Shown one piece after another: positions 51,793 to 60,563 of a stretch of 64,000 nucleotides of DNA (the stretch's first letter is position 1; each line of letters starts with the position of its first letter). The position numbers and the translations under genes were made by a program. Source of the DNA: CAHJXG01 sp965277495 (GTDB lineage Bacteria; Pseudomonadota; Alphaproteobacteria; Acetobacterales; Acetobacteraceae). The stretch is taken from the NCBI GenBank assembly GCA_965277495.1, contig OZ255824.1, positions 3,100,001 to 3,164,000 of the forward strand, given 5' to 3'. Under the pieces are notes generated by a model that saw only the letters and a list, made by a program, of their open reading frames with translations, ran no database searches and had not been told where the DNA came from.

Positions 51793-52185
51793 ATGCAGAA
51801 CAACGAACTCGAGACGATTGCTGCGGCCATGCAAGAAGCGCTGCACCGCGCCTATGCCCTGGGCCGGAGCGACGCGTTGCGGCGGGTGGTGGAGATGGTC
51901 CAGTCGGACGACCTCGGGTCGCGGACGGTGGCGTTGCTGAGCCATAGCGAGCCGGCGGTGGTCGAGGTCTCCCAGACCGAGTCCAAGGCGATTGTGCCGC
52001 CCAGCGATGCTTTGGAAGACGGCGTTGCGCACAAGAACGGGGCCGCTTACGTCGAAGCGGCACATGAAGGCGCACATAATGACAATGCCGGGTTGGATAC
52101 GGCGGCAGCGGAGCAGGCCAAACCGCCGGCATCCGTGAAACACTTTTTATTGGACTACCTATATCCGCTCGGCGCGAAGAAGTAG
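51793..52185 (+). CDS. Small acidic hypothetical protein
   Basis: 130 residues, GGGGAG 9 bases before the ATG. A helical N-terminus (MQNNELETIAAAMQEALHRA) precedes LGRSDALRRVVEMVQ and a low-complexity Ala/Glu/His-rich tail that ends in LLDYLYPLGAKK. No domain recognised. Five bases before the next small gene; both are followed by repeat protein 2, so the three could be functionally linked. Confidence 0.6.
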   Translation: MQNNELETIAAAMQEALHRAYALGRSDALRRVVEMVQSDDLGSRTVALLSHSEPAVVEVSQTESKAIVPPSDALEDGVAHKNGAAYVEAAHEGAHNDNAGLDTAAAEQAKPPASVKHFLLDYLYPLGAKK

Positions 52186-52190
52186 CCGCG

Positions 52191-52484
52191 ATGTCGATCG
52201 AAGCGCACCATGCCCGCGCCCTGTTGGAGACTGCGCAGCTTGAGCTTGACCGCGCCCATCGCGCGGCGGTCACGGCCAACGCTGGTGAAATCCGGCGGGG
52301 CCTCGACCTGGCCCTGGCCGCACTGCGCGAGGCTGGGGCGTCCTGTCTCGACGCCGAAATGGATCAAACGATTGGGGTCATACGGGATAATTTGACTGCG
52401 GCGCGGATGAACCTCGATAGCGGCTCGCTGGTGCAGATGGAGCAGCAGATCGAGACGGCCCGCAGCAGCCTCGCCCAGCTTTAG
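52191..52484 (+). CDS. Small helical hypothetical protein
   Basis: 97 residues, alternating Ala/Leu/Glu/Arg: HHARALLETAQLELDRAHRA, AREAGASCLDAEMDQTIG-type helices and a C-terminal QMEQQIETARSSLAQ. It would form a helical bundle or coiled coil. A weak ribosome-binding site lies upstream, within the 5-base gap after the preceding gene. No known family. Confidence 0.6.
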   Translation: MSIEAHHARALLETAQLELDRAHRAAVTANAGEIRRGLDLALAALREAGASCLDAEMDQTIGVIRDNLTAARMNLDSGSLVQMEQQIETARSSLAQL

Positions 52485-52605
52485 CCCGCAGCCGGATCAA
52501 CGTCTGCCTTGGTTCCTGTCGACGGGATCACTCGGCTGCCAGTCGTTCGGGAACAGGGTGGCTCAACGGCGATATAGACAGAAGTGCCCACGAAACGTTC
52601 CGGCG

Positions 52606-52614
52606 TGGCACAAT
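52606..52614 (+). promoter_or_regulatory. TGGCACAAT element upstream of repeat protein gene 2
   Basis: Shared with 23798-23806; see that entry. Confidence 0.3.
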
Positions 52615-52689
52615 AAGGGTCCGGGCCAGCGCTGAGTATCGTATTAAAATTAGTTCATTGTCATTATGCGCTCCAGTATTTTGGGACGA

Positions 52690-54924
52690 ATGGCAGTGGC
52701 GAGCGCGAAATGGCTGATAGGCAACGGCTCATGGTACGTCGGGGCCAATTGGTCGTCCGGTGCGGCGCCGGACGCCAGCGCAGCCTCGACCGATGCCGTG
52801 ACAATCGACGCCCCGGGCAACTACACCGTCAAGGTCGGCAATGCGGCGCTCACCTCCATCGGCAGCGTGAACCTCAACGCAGCCGGCGCGACGCTCGGAG
52901 TTTCATTGCAAGGTCTGGCCGTCAACACGGCGCTCAACTTGAACAGCGGCAGGTTGCTGCTGCAAGGCACGCTGAAGGGCGGCAGCCTAGTGATGAACGG
53001 CGGCGTCCTGATGCGGAACGACGCCGCTGTCCTCGATGGCGTGCGGGTGCAGGGCACGCTGGATCTGGCGAGCCCGTATCATTACGGCGTGCTGACGCTA
53101 TCGAACTACGGCCAACTGACGCTGCTGGGCAACACGACCTTTGTGGCCGCGGATGGCACGTCGCCCGGCCTGCTCCGTGTCGGTGGTTCGGCGTTGACCT
53201 TTGGCGCCTCGACGCAGTTCGATAATGCGGCGATCGATTTTGCCGCCGGATATCGCACGGCCAGTTCGCTGAACATCGGCAGCGCCGGAAGTGCCGTCGG
53301 CACGACGGTCACCTTCGGCAAGGGCGCCGTGCTCGATGTGGCGTCGACCGTGTCGGTCGCGCTCGGCGGCAATGGCGCCTTGGTCAATGGCGGCGCGATC
53401 AATGTCGAGGGCACCCTGATTGTAGATCCCGCCGTCAGCCTGGTTCAGGCGGCGCAGCCCGGCACCCTGACGGTGCAATCAGGCGGCACGCTGGTGTTCG
53501 CCGGGCCCACGATGTTCGGCGGCACAGTCACCTTTAAGGACCCGACCGCACAGGTCGTGTTCCAGGGCAGCGGCGCGGTCGGCGCGACCTTGCAGGATTT
53601 CCAGAACGGCGACAGCATCGACCTCCAGGGCCTTTCTTACAGCAACAGCCTCGCCATAAGCTTTGCGGGTGGCGCGGTTCAGGTCAATCAGGGCGGCCTG
53701 CCGATGGGAAGCTTCACGCTTACCGGCGGCACCGCGGCCTACAGCGTCGACCAGTTCAGCCTCGCAGACGACCAATCCGGCGGCACCCTGCTCCAGACCA
53801 CGCATGTCCTGAACCCGGATTTCGACGCCGCCTATTACCTGGCGAGCAACCCCGACGTCGCCGCCTCGGGCATCAATCCGTTGCAGCACTTCCTGCAGTA
53901 TGGATGGAAGGAACATCGCGATCCCAGCGCCTATTTCAGCACGTCCTGGTACTTGGCGCAAAATCCAGATGTCGCCGCGTCGGGCATGGACCCCTTGGTG
54001 CACTACGAGACGTATGGCTGGCATGAGGGACGCGATCCCGGACCCAATTTCAGCGTGAGCAAGTACCTGGCGGCCTATCCGGACGTGAAGGCGGCCGGGA
54101 TCGATCCGCTGCAGCAATTCCTCACTGCCGGACGCGCCGCGGGCCGTGTCGCCTCCCCTGTCACGGCGCCCGTCGTTGCCACGCAGGACCCGCTGTTCGA
54201 CCGGGCATGGTACCTGGCGCAGAACCCCGACGTGGCCGCGTCTGGGATGGATCCGCTGCTGCATTACGAGACCTATGGCTGGAAAGAGGGCCGCAACCCC
54301 GACGCGCTGTTCGATACGAACTATTACTTGGCGCAGAACCCGGACGTGAGGGCGGCGGGCGTCGATCCGATGCTGCATTTCGAGAGCAACGGACGCCAGG
54401 AAGGCCGGGAGCCCAGCTTGCTGTTCTCGGACGCCAAGTATGCAGCCGCCAACCCGGATGTGAGCGCGTCTGGCCTCAATCCGCTGGTGCATTACCTGAC
54501 CTGGGGACGGGCTGAGGGCCGTATGGCATTCCTTGCAGGCGCCGCCGCCCCGGCGGATCCGCTGGTGAATGCGGCCTATTACGACAAACAGCTCGGCGCG
54601 ACGTTGATCCCGCCCGGCGTAGCGGGGCAGCAACAGGCGGCGGCGAGCTATGACGCGGCCGGCTGGCAGAAGGGGCTGAATCCCGACGCGTATTTCGATA
54701 CCAACTACTATCTTGCGCACAATGCCGACGTCCGTGCGGCCGGCATCAACCCGTTGAAACAGTATGAGACGACGGGCTGGAAAGAAGGCCGCGACCCATC
54801 AGCCGCGTTCTCGACCGCGAAATACCTGGCGGCCTACTCGGACGTGAGCACCAGCGGGACCGATCCGTTGACCAGCTTCGTTACCACCGGCCAGGCGCAG
54901 GGCCGGACCGCCTTCGCCGTATGA
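52690..54924 (+). CDS. Large repeat protein 2 (paralogue of 23928-25940)
   Basis: 744 residues. An autotransporter-like beta-rich N-terminus of ~370 residues starts AVASAKWLIGNGSWYVGANW and runs through repeated GGxL, NGGAINVEGTLI and GGTLVFAG-type strands. Then come eight canonical repeats (DPLFDRAWYLAQNPDVAASG, MDPLLHYETYGWKEGRNP form) plus one YDKQLGAT variant. The modular order (canonical, canonical, canonical ending GRMAFLAGAAAPAD, variant) matches repeat protein 1. No signal peptide or membrane anchor. ATG 52690 aligns with the paralogue's start; an upstream ATG at 52666 has no ribosome-binding site. Placed beside surface-glycan and flagellin genes. Confidence 0.8.
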   Translation: MAVASAKWLIGNGSWYVGANWSSGAAPDASAASTDAVTIDAPGNYTVKVGNAALTSIGSVNLNAAGATLGVSLQGLAVNTALNLNSGRLLLQGTLKGGSLVMNGGVLMRNDAAVLDGVRVQGTLDLASPYHYGVLTLSNYGQLTLLGNTTFVAADGTSPGLLRVGGSALTFGASTQFDNAAIDFAAGYRTASSLNIGSAGSAVGTTVTFGKGAVLDVASTVSVALGGNGALVNGGAINVEGTLIVDPAVSLVQAAQPGTLTVQSGGTLVFAGPTMFGGTVTFKDPTAQVVFQGSGAVGATLQDFQNGDSIDLQGLSYSNSLAISFAGGAVQVNQGGLPMGSFTLTGGTAAYSVDQFSLADDQSGGTLLQTTHVLNPDFDAAYYLASNPDVAASGINPLQHFLQYGWKEHRDPSAYFSTSWYLAQNPDVAASGMDPLVHYETYGWHEGRDPGPNFSVSKYLAAYPDVKAAGIDPLQQFLTAGRAAGRVASPVTAPVVATQDPLFDRAWYLAQNPDVAASGMDPLLHYETYGWKEGRNPDALFDTNYYLAQNPDVRAAGVDPMLHFESNGRQEGREPSLLFSDAKYAAANPDVSASGLNPLVHYLTWGRAEGRMAFLAGAAAPADPLVNAAYYDKQLGATLIPPGVAGQQQAAASYDAAGWQKGLNPDAYFDTNYYLAHNADVRAAGINPLKQYETTGWKEGRDPSAAFSTAKYLAAYSDVSTSGTDPLTSFVTTGQAQGRTAFAV

Positions 54925-54945
54925 CGGCCCGGGCCGGCCGGTGGC

Positions 54946-56601
54946 TCATGACCCGGCGTAGATCGTCAGGTCGAGGCGCCGTCCGGTCGAATAGTCCACG
55001 CCGGCGACTTCGGCCAACGCCCGTGGCACTACGCCCAAGATTTGCAAGCGCGCCTGGAACGCCGGTTCCTCGCGCTTGCCAATAAGTGCCAGGCCGCAGG
55101 CGGCGTGACTAGCGAGATAGTCGGCGGCGGCGGCGGCATTGACCAGCCGCGTGTCCTTGCCGACCTCGAATACCAGGCTGGGCTCGCTGTATGAACTTGA
55201 GGCCAGCACGCTGTCTGGACAGGGCCGCACGGACGCAACTGCGGCGGCGATGCGCGGGCTGAGCCATATCGTGGTGAGGTTGGGCAAGACCAGCGCATAG
55301 GTGCTGGCGAACAGGACCAGCGCCGACGCGCCCGCCAAGGCCATGGCCGGGCGCGGCCGGGCACGCCACGCCATCCAGCCGGCTGCGGTGATCAGCCCGG
55401 CGCCAACGAGGCTGGCCAGGATCGGCAGCCCGTCGACCCGCCGCTCCATGGACCATAGTAGGACCGGCCCCGCAACCGCCAACGCCACCCCGATCAGCAG
55501 CCAGGCCGCGCCATAGACCCGGCCAATCCAGCGCCAGGTCCGGCCGAAGCGCCACGCGCTAGGCGCGAGCACCGATGCGGCCGTGAGGCAGGCGATGGCC
55601 GGGTAGGTCGGCAGCACGTAGTGCGGCAGCTTGGTCGCCACGAGTTCGAACAAAAGCCAGGTGGGAATGATCCATGCCAGCAGGAAGCGCACCGACGCCG
55701 CGCGCCGCTGCGCCCAGATGAACGGCAGCGCCAGCACGGCGAATAGCGAGCCGGGCCAGAAGCTGATCGCGAATACGCCGAGGTAGTAGCCCGGTGGGAA
55801 GCCATGCGCCTGTTGCCCTTGCGCGACCTTGCCGAGAAAGTTGTCGCCGACCGACTTTGCGAAGAAATCACCGCCACTGGCCACGCCGATGGCCACGCAC
55901 CACGGCAGCACGATCGCCAGCATGAGTGCGAAACCCCAGCTTGCGTGCAGCCGCCGCAACCAGGCGACCCGGCGCTCCGACAGCATCAAGCCCAAGATTG
56001 TCCCCCAACTGACCAGCAGGATCAGCGGCCCCTTCAGCATCAGCCCCACGCCCAGCGCCGCCCAATGCAGCGCCGCCCAGCGCCGCCGGGTCGGGACGCC
56101 GGCGATGCCGTCGAGGTAGATGCGCAGCAGGCTGGCCTGCGCGACCAGGATGGTGGCGAGCAGGGCAGCGTCGATCTTGGCCATGCGCGCCTCCGCCCCC
56201 ATCAGCAGCGAGGTCGCCAGCAGCAAAGCCGCGACGGTGCCGGCGGATGCGCCAAACAGCGTGCTGCCGATCCATGCCGTCAGCAGCACGGACGCGACCG
56301 CGGCGAGCAACGAGGGGATGCGATAGGCCCAGGGCTCGCGCGCGGCCGGGTCGCTGAATACGGCAACGGACGCGGCTTCGAGCCAATAGATGCCGGCCGG
56401 CTGCAAATAGCGTGGTTGATCCTGGAACCGGACGTCGATGAAGTTGTGCGTTTCCAGCATCTGCGAGGTCGCCTGCATGTAGCGGGATTCGTCGCGGTCG
56501 ATCGCCGGCAGACTGGCGCGTCCGGGCAGGAACAGGATCAGCGCCACCAGGATCAGCGCCGCATAGTGATGCAGCCGCAGCCGGTCCGAATGCGGGGTCA
56601 G
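54946..56601 (-). CDS. ArnT-like glycosyltransferase (GT39/GT83-type), start unclear
   Basis: About 551 residues, with ~12 hydrophobic segments. AIDRDESRYMQATSQML carries the catalytic Asp/Glu of lipid-linked-sugar transferases, and FQDQPRYLQPAGIYWLEAA follows. It is predicted to move a sugar such as 4-amino-arabinose or galacturonate from polyprenyl phosphate to lipid A or another acceptor. No ATG, GTG or TTG is at its beginning; the frame overlaps the preceding gene and a CTG (56599-56601) overlapping its TGA may serve, with AAGG before it. Co-transcribed with the GT2 gene. Confidence 0.8.
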   Translation of the reverse strand: MTPHSDRLRLHHYAALILVALILFLPGRASLPAIDRDESRYMQATSQMLETHNFIDVRFQDQPRYLQPAGIYWLEAASVAVFSDPAAREPWAYRIPSLLAAVASVLLTAWIGSTLFGASAGTVAALLLATSLLMGAEARMAKIDAALLATILVAQASLLRIYLDGIAGVPTRRRWAALHWAALGVGLMLKGPLILLVSWGTILGLMLSERRVAWLRRLHASWGFALMLAIVLPWCVAIGVASGGDFFAKSVGDNFLGKVAQGQQAHGFPPGYYLGVFAISFWPGSLFAVLALPFIWAQRRAASVRFLLAWIIPTWLLFELVATKLPHYVLPTYPAIACLTAASVLAPSAWRFGRTWRWIGRVYGAAWLLIGVALAVAGPVLLWSMERRVDGLPILASLVGAGLITAAGWMAWRARPRPAMALAGASALVLFASTYALVLPNLTTIWLSPRIAAAVASVRPCPDSVLASSSYSEPSLVFEVGKDTRLVNAAAAADYLASHAACGLALIGKREEPAFQARLQILGVVPRALAEVAGVDYSTGRRLDLTIYAGS

Positions 56602-57338
56602 GATTCCGTGACCTTGTGCGGAAGGGTCGTGCGGCTGCGCAGCCAGATCACGCCGAGCATGTCGCCGATGCCCACCATGGCGCGGCCGAAATTGGTGTAC
56701 TTCGACTGCCCGCGCAGCCGGGCGCGATGCGACACCGTTTTGCACAGCAAGGGATGGCCGTAGGCCTGGAACAGTGCCGGCAGGAACCGGTGCATGCCCT
56801 CGAACGCCGGCAGCCGCAAGAAGTCTTCGCGCCGGAATACCTTGAGGCCGCAGCCGGTGTCCGGACAATGGTCGTCCAGCACGGCCTGGCGAAAACCGTT
56901 GGCGAAGCGGGTTGCGAGGCGGCGCGACAGCGGGTCGTTGCGGCGAATGCGGATGCCGGCGACCAAGGGCGCGGTGCCGACGGCGTCCAACCCGAGCTGC
57001 ACCATGCCTGGGATGTCCGCCGGATCGTTCTGGCCGTCGCCGTCCATGGTCGCGATCCACTCGGCGGATGCGGCGGTAATGCCGGTGCGCAACGCGGCCG
57101 TCTTGCCGCAGCGCCGGTCGTGCCGCAGCAGCCGCAAGGTGGCGGGATGGGCGGCGGACAGGGCCGTGAGCTGTTCGGCGGTCGCGTCGGTGCTGCCATC
57201 GTCGACGAACACCACCTCGAACGGCTGCAATGCCGCCAATGCCGTGGTTACCTCGTCGAACACCGCGGTCACGTTGTCCGCCTCGTTGAATACCGCAATG
57301 ACCACGGACAAGCGCGGGTGGGTCGGCGCGGCTTCCAT
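56598..57338 (-). CDS. Polyprenyl-phosphate glycosyltransferase (GT2, ArnC/DPM-type)
   Basis: 246 residues. SVVIAVFNEADNVTAVF at the N-terminus, VFVDDGSTDATAEQL, and ATMDGDGQNDPADIPGM (DxD) are the nucleotide-sugar site; DTGCGLKVFRREDFLRL follows. A glycosyltransferase that loads a sugar onto undecaprenyl phosphate; the product would be used by the ArnT-like enzyme encoded right after it. It begins about 310 bases from the flagellin gene, on the opposite strand. Confidence 0.88.
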   Translation of the reverse strand: MEAAPTHPRLSVVIAVFNEADNVTAVFDEVTTALAALQPFEVVFVDDGSTDATAEQLTALSAAHPATLRLLRHDRRCGKTAALRTGITAASAEWIATMDGDGQNDPADIPGMVQLGLDAVGTAPLVAGIRIRRNDPLSRRLATRFANGFRQAVLDDHCPDTGCGLKVFRREDFLRLPAFEGMHRFLPALFQAYGHPLLCKTVSHRARLRGQSKYTNFGRAMVGIGDMLGVIWLRSRTTLPHKVTES

Positions 57339-57648
57339 TCAGCATCTTTCCTGGCACGGTTTGCGCGAAGGGCGCGGGGCCGACTGCATGGCCCAGGATC
57401 AGGGCTATCGCAATGCCTGGACGCTTTGGGGTGAGTGGGCCTGGGTGCGCCTGGTATGCCTGCGATGGCGCGCCGTGGGGCCGTGCCGATGATAAATTTT
57501 AGCGTTTAGGACGCGCGCGCCGTTGGATCTTCACACTTTAGTAATGGATCTGCGCCAAACTCCGCTCCAGCCACAAGACGTGGCGACGCAAAAAGCAGGT
57601 GCGGCTGCCAAGGCTTGGGACAGCGGCCATTATCAAGGGTAAAAGATC
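57339..57648. other. Divergent region between GT2 and flagellin genes
   Basis: About 310 bases, without a gene I can support. It should hold the flagellin promoter. A TGGCACG element at 57352-57358 looks like a sigma-54 -24 box but its TTGC partner is two bases too close. No other element recognised. Confidence 0.45.
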
Positions 57649-58557
57649 ATGTCGCTGAACTCAGTCAACACCAACATCGGCGCGCAGGTCGCGCTGGCGT
57701 CGCTGAATGCCACCAATACGCAGCTTCAGGCGTCGCAGAAGCACATTTCGACGGGCTACCGCGTGGCGGACGCGACCGATGACGGCGGCGCCTTCGCAGT
57801 GGCCCAGCGGGTGCGGTCGGATGTCGGCGCACTCACCAGCGTGAACGAGCAGCTTGGCAACGCCAAGGGCCTGGTTGGCACGTCGCTCAGTGCGCTCGGG
57901 CATATCTCCGACAGCGTCAACGCCGCGAAGTTGCTGTTGGTGAAAATCGGCGACAGCAGCATCGCGCAGGATCAGCGCGACCAGTATGTCACGTCGTACA
58001 AGAACCTTGTGATCGGGGTCGCCAACTACGTCGACAACTCGACCTACAACGGCCAGAGCCTGCTGGGGAAAGCCTCCGGTGGCGTTATAGGCACTTCCAA
58101 ATCGGTGATCAGCAGCGAGCTCGGCAACACGACGACAATTTCGGCCGCCGACACCAGCGGGCTGGCGACCACGCTGGCGAGCTTGATTGGCGCGACGTAT
58201 AACCGTGGCGCGACCGGGATCGATACGTTCTCGGCTGCGGCCGCGGGCGCCGATCAGGCTGCGGCTTCGTTGGCCTTGACGTCGACCACCGGTGCAACGG
58301 CGTTCACCACGGCCTTGAAGGGCGTGGCGAACCAGTTGAACCAGACGGGCTCGGACTCGAACCTGCTGGACGCGACAATCACGTTCAACAGCTCGAAGAT
58401 CGACAGCCTGAATGCCGGGCTGGGCGCCTTGATCGATACCGACCTGTCGAAGGAGTCGGCGCGGCTGCAAGCGCTGCAGATCAAGCAGCAGTTGGGCACG
58501 CAGGCGCTATCGCTCGCCAACCAGGCCCCGCAGAGCTTGCTGAGCCTGTTCAAGTAG
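57649..58557 (+). CDS. Flagellin
   Basis: 302 residues. Conserved termini of flagellin are present: SLNSVNTNIGAQVALASLNA, LQASQKHISTGYRVADATDD at the N-terminus and LQALQIKQQLGTQALSLANQ at the C-terminus, forming the D0/D1 coiled-coil domains. The middle is short and Ser/Thr/Ala-rich, which supports a small filament with possible glycosylation sites. No other flagellar gene is in the window, so flagellin stands apart from its export genes. Weak ribosome-binding site AAGGG 10 bases upstream. Confidence 0.93.
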   Translation: MSLNSVNTNIGAQVALASLNATNTQLQASQKHISTGYRVADATDDGGAFAVAQRVRSDVGALTSVNEQLGNAKGLVGTSLSALGHISDSVNAAKLLLVKIGDSSIAQDQRDQYVTSYKNLVIGVANYVDNSTYNGQSLLGKASGGVIGTSKSVISSELGNTTTISAADTSGLATTLASLIGATYNRGATGIDTFSAAAAGADQAAASLALTSTTGATAFTTALKGVANQLNQTGSDSNLLDATITFNSSKIDSLNAGLGALIDTDLSKESARLQALQIKQQLGTQALSLANQAPQSLLSLFK

Positions 58558-58795
58558 CAGCGCCGGCTTATTACGGGACGGAGTACGGTGGGGCGCTGAC
58601 ATTGATCCATGGCGGAGGTTTCGACCGGTTTACGCCCTTTTTGGTCACTCACTCGCAATAGTTCACACTCCGAAAGCGGAAAAGGTTGCGCCACGTTCAT
58701 TGGCCGTCATTCATAAAATCCAATGCAGCGCCTCACTTCGCTGCCGGTGGCGGCTGAAACCAGGAACACACAACCTGCGAAGTCAAACTGATTTT

Positions 58796-60235
58796 TCACG
58801 CGCTCACTGGTGGCCGGCGGCCGGCCCAGGGGCGTGCCCGCTCGAGCTCGAGGGCGAGGGCAAGAAGTGTCGCCTCACCCCCGAGGGTGGCCGTGAACTG
58901 GGCGCCGACCGGCAGGCCGTCCGGTGTCCAGCCGAGTGGCACCGACATCGCCGGAACGCCTGCTGCGTTCTGCGCCGGGGTATAGGAGGCAAAGTCGATG
59001 AGGCCGGCGCGCAAGGCGTTGTACTCGCGTGTCGGGCCCAACTCGCCCAGGGGCAGGCGCGCCTTTCGGACGACGGGGCTGAGGAATACATCGTAGCCAT
59101 CGAACGCGCGGGCGTAGTCCGCCGCCAGCCGGTTGAAGTAGGCGAGCGCGTCCGGAAGGGCGGAAGCGGGCTTCGCTGCGAACTCCGCCGCTAGCCCGAG
59201 TGTCCAGGGCTCAAGGACCGACGCGTCCGGGTCGCGTCCCGCCTGCCCGCGGTAGAAGCCGGCGACCCCCGCCGCGCCCGCTGCCCAGACCGTCATGAAG
59301 TGCTCGACGAACTGCTCGCCGCTGAATGGCCAGCCCGCCTCTACGACCCGGTGGCCGAGGGCCTCGCAGAGCTTGGCGGCGTCCAACACGGCCTCGCGGA
59401 CTTCCGGCTCCGCGTTGCGGCCGTAGTAGTTCAGCGTCGTGACGCCGATTCGGAGGCGATGCGGGTCGGGCTGCGTCACGTGGCCGACCGGCGGCAGCGG
59501 AGCGCCGGGATCCCGCCGCTCGGTCATTGTAAGGAGGAGGGCGCTGTCGCGCACCGAGCGCGAAACGCAGTGCTCGACCGCGATGTCCGCCGCGAGTGCC
59601 GTCCGCATGGACGCCGACTGACGCCCGCGGGATGGCTTAAGCCCGAACAGGCCGCACTGGGAGGCCGGGATGCGGATTGAACCGCCGCCGTCGTTCCCGT
59701 GCGCGAAGGGAACAAGCCGGGCGGCGACGGCGGCGGCGGAGCCGCCGGACGAGCCGCCGGGCGAGAGTCGCAGGTCCCAGGGATTGTGGGTGGGTCCCCC
59801 GAGCAGCGGCTCGGTCGTCGCCGACAGCCCGAACTCGGGCGTGGCGGTCTTGCCGAGCACGACAAGGCCCGCCTCCTCGGTCGCGTCCAGGTAGGGCGAG
59901 CGCCAGTCGGAGACGTTGGAGGCCAGCATGCGCGAACCCGAGGCGAAGGGCACGCCGGGGTATTCGAGTAAATCCTTCAGCAGATACGGCACGCCGCCGA
60001 ACGGGCCCTTGGGCGCACCCGCGCGCACCCGCTTGCGGGCCAAGTCGAAGGTTGGCGTGCAGACTGCGGCGAGCTGCGGATTGAGCCGCTCGATCCGCGC
60101 GATGGCGGCTTCGACGAGGTCGGCGGCCGATGCATGGCCCGAGCGGATGAGTTCGGAGGAGCCGATGCCGTCAAGGGATGCGAACGGGTCGTCCGTTGCG
60201 CTTGCTGCTGGCCGCGCGCCGGCCGTTATCGCCAC
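58796..60235 (-). CDS. Amidase-signature enzyme lacking a standard start codon
   Basis: At least 479 residues from the GTG at 60235. Lys87 (LLKDLL), Ser162/163 (PGGSSGGSAAAV) and Ser186 (DGGGSIRIP) form the Ser-cis-Ser-Lys triad of amidase-signature hydrolases. The same frame continues upstream and encodes DPSRRGFLRTAGAAAVAITAGARP, an unmistakable Tat signal, but between the in-frame TGA and the GTG there is no ATG, GTG or TTG. GGGAGG (complement of 60331-60336) is 5 bases before an ATC codon (60323-60325), so the true start is probably a mutated or misread ATG there. The native enzyme is predicted to be periplasmic; as written, only a cytoplasmic form could be made from GTG. Confidence 0.78.
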   Translation of the reverse strand: MAITAGARPAASATDDPFASLDGIGSSELIRSGHASAADLVEAAIARIERLNPQLAAVCTPTFDLARKRVRAGAPKGPFGGVPYLLKDLLEYPGVPFASGSRMLASNVSDWRSPYLDATEEAGLVVLGKTATPEFGLSATTEPLLGGPTHNPWDLRLSPGGSSGGSAAAVAARLVPFAHGNDGGGSIRIPASQCGLFGLKPSRGRQSASMRTALAADIAVEHCVSRSVRDSALLLTMTERRDPGAPLPPVGHVTQPDPHRLRIGVTTLNYYGRNAEPEVREAVLDAAKLCEALGHRVVEAGWPFSGEQFVEHFMTVWAAGAAGVAGFYRGQAGRDPDASVLEPWTLGLAAEFAAKPASALPDALAYFNRLAADYARAFDGYDVFLSPVVRKARLPLGELGPTREYNALRAGLIDFASYTPAQNAAGVPAMSVPLGWTPDGLPVGAQFTATLGGEATLLALALELERARPWAGRRPPVSA

Positions 60236-60563
60236 CGCCGCTGCTCCTGCTGTCCTCAGAAATCCCCGTCGCGACGGGTCGCATTCCTGCGCGCCGCGGC
60301 TCCTGTCACGATCTAAGATTGTGATGGTCGCCTCCCTTAGTGGTTTTCAGTGCGGCGAGAACCGCCCCTGGGAATGGACCCTGGACCGCGGGCAACCCGC
60401 TCCGCGCCCTTCGTTTGAAGGGGGTGCGTCATTTTTTCTCGGCGGCTCTTTGATCGGTATGGCGGGCGGGCTCACCAGCCCGTATCGTCGCCACACCGTT
60501 GACAGCCAAGCAGGGTGTCGACCCCTCGGAAAGCCGTGGGGTTCGCATACCAGGAAATTTGAC
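60236..60563. other. Divergent region between amidase and LuxR-type regulator genes
   Basis: About 330 bases. The left part (60236-60325) is the Tat signal segment of the amidase frame. Around 60407-60437 is CCCTTC-GTTT-GAAGGG with a T6 run nine bases after the stem, a weak terminator or attenuator in front of the regulator gene. No other gene. Confidence 0.4.

Noticed and set aside
57352..57364. TGGCACG...TTGC as a sigma-54 promoter for flagellin
   Set aside because: Only two bases separate the two elements instead of four, which moves the GG and GC pairs off the required spacing; it also lies ~285 bases from the start codon.
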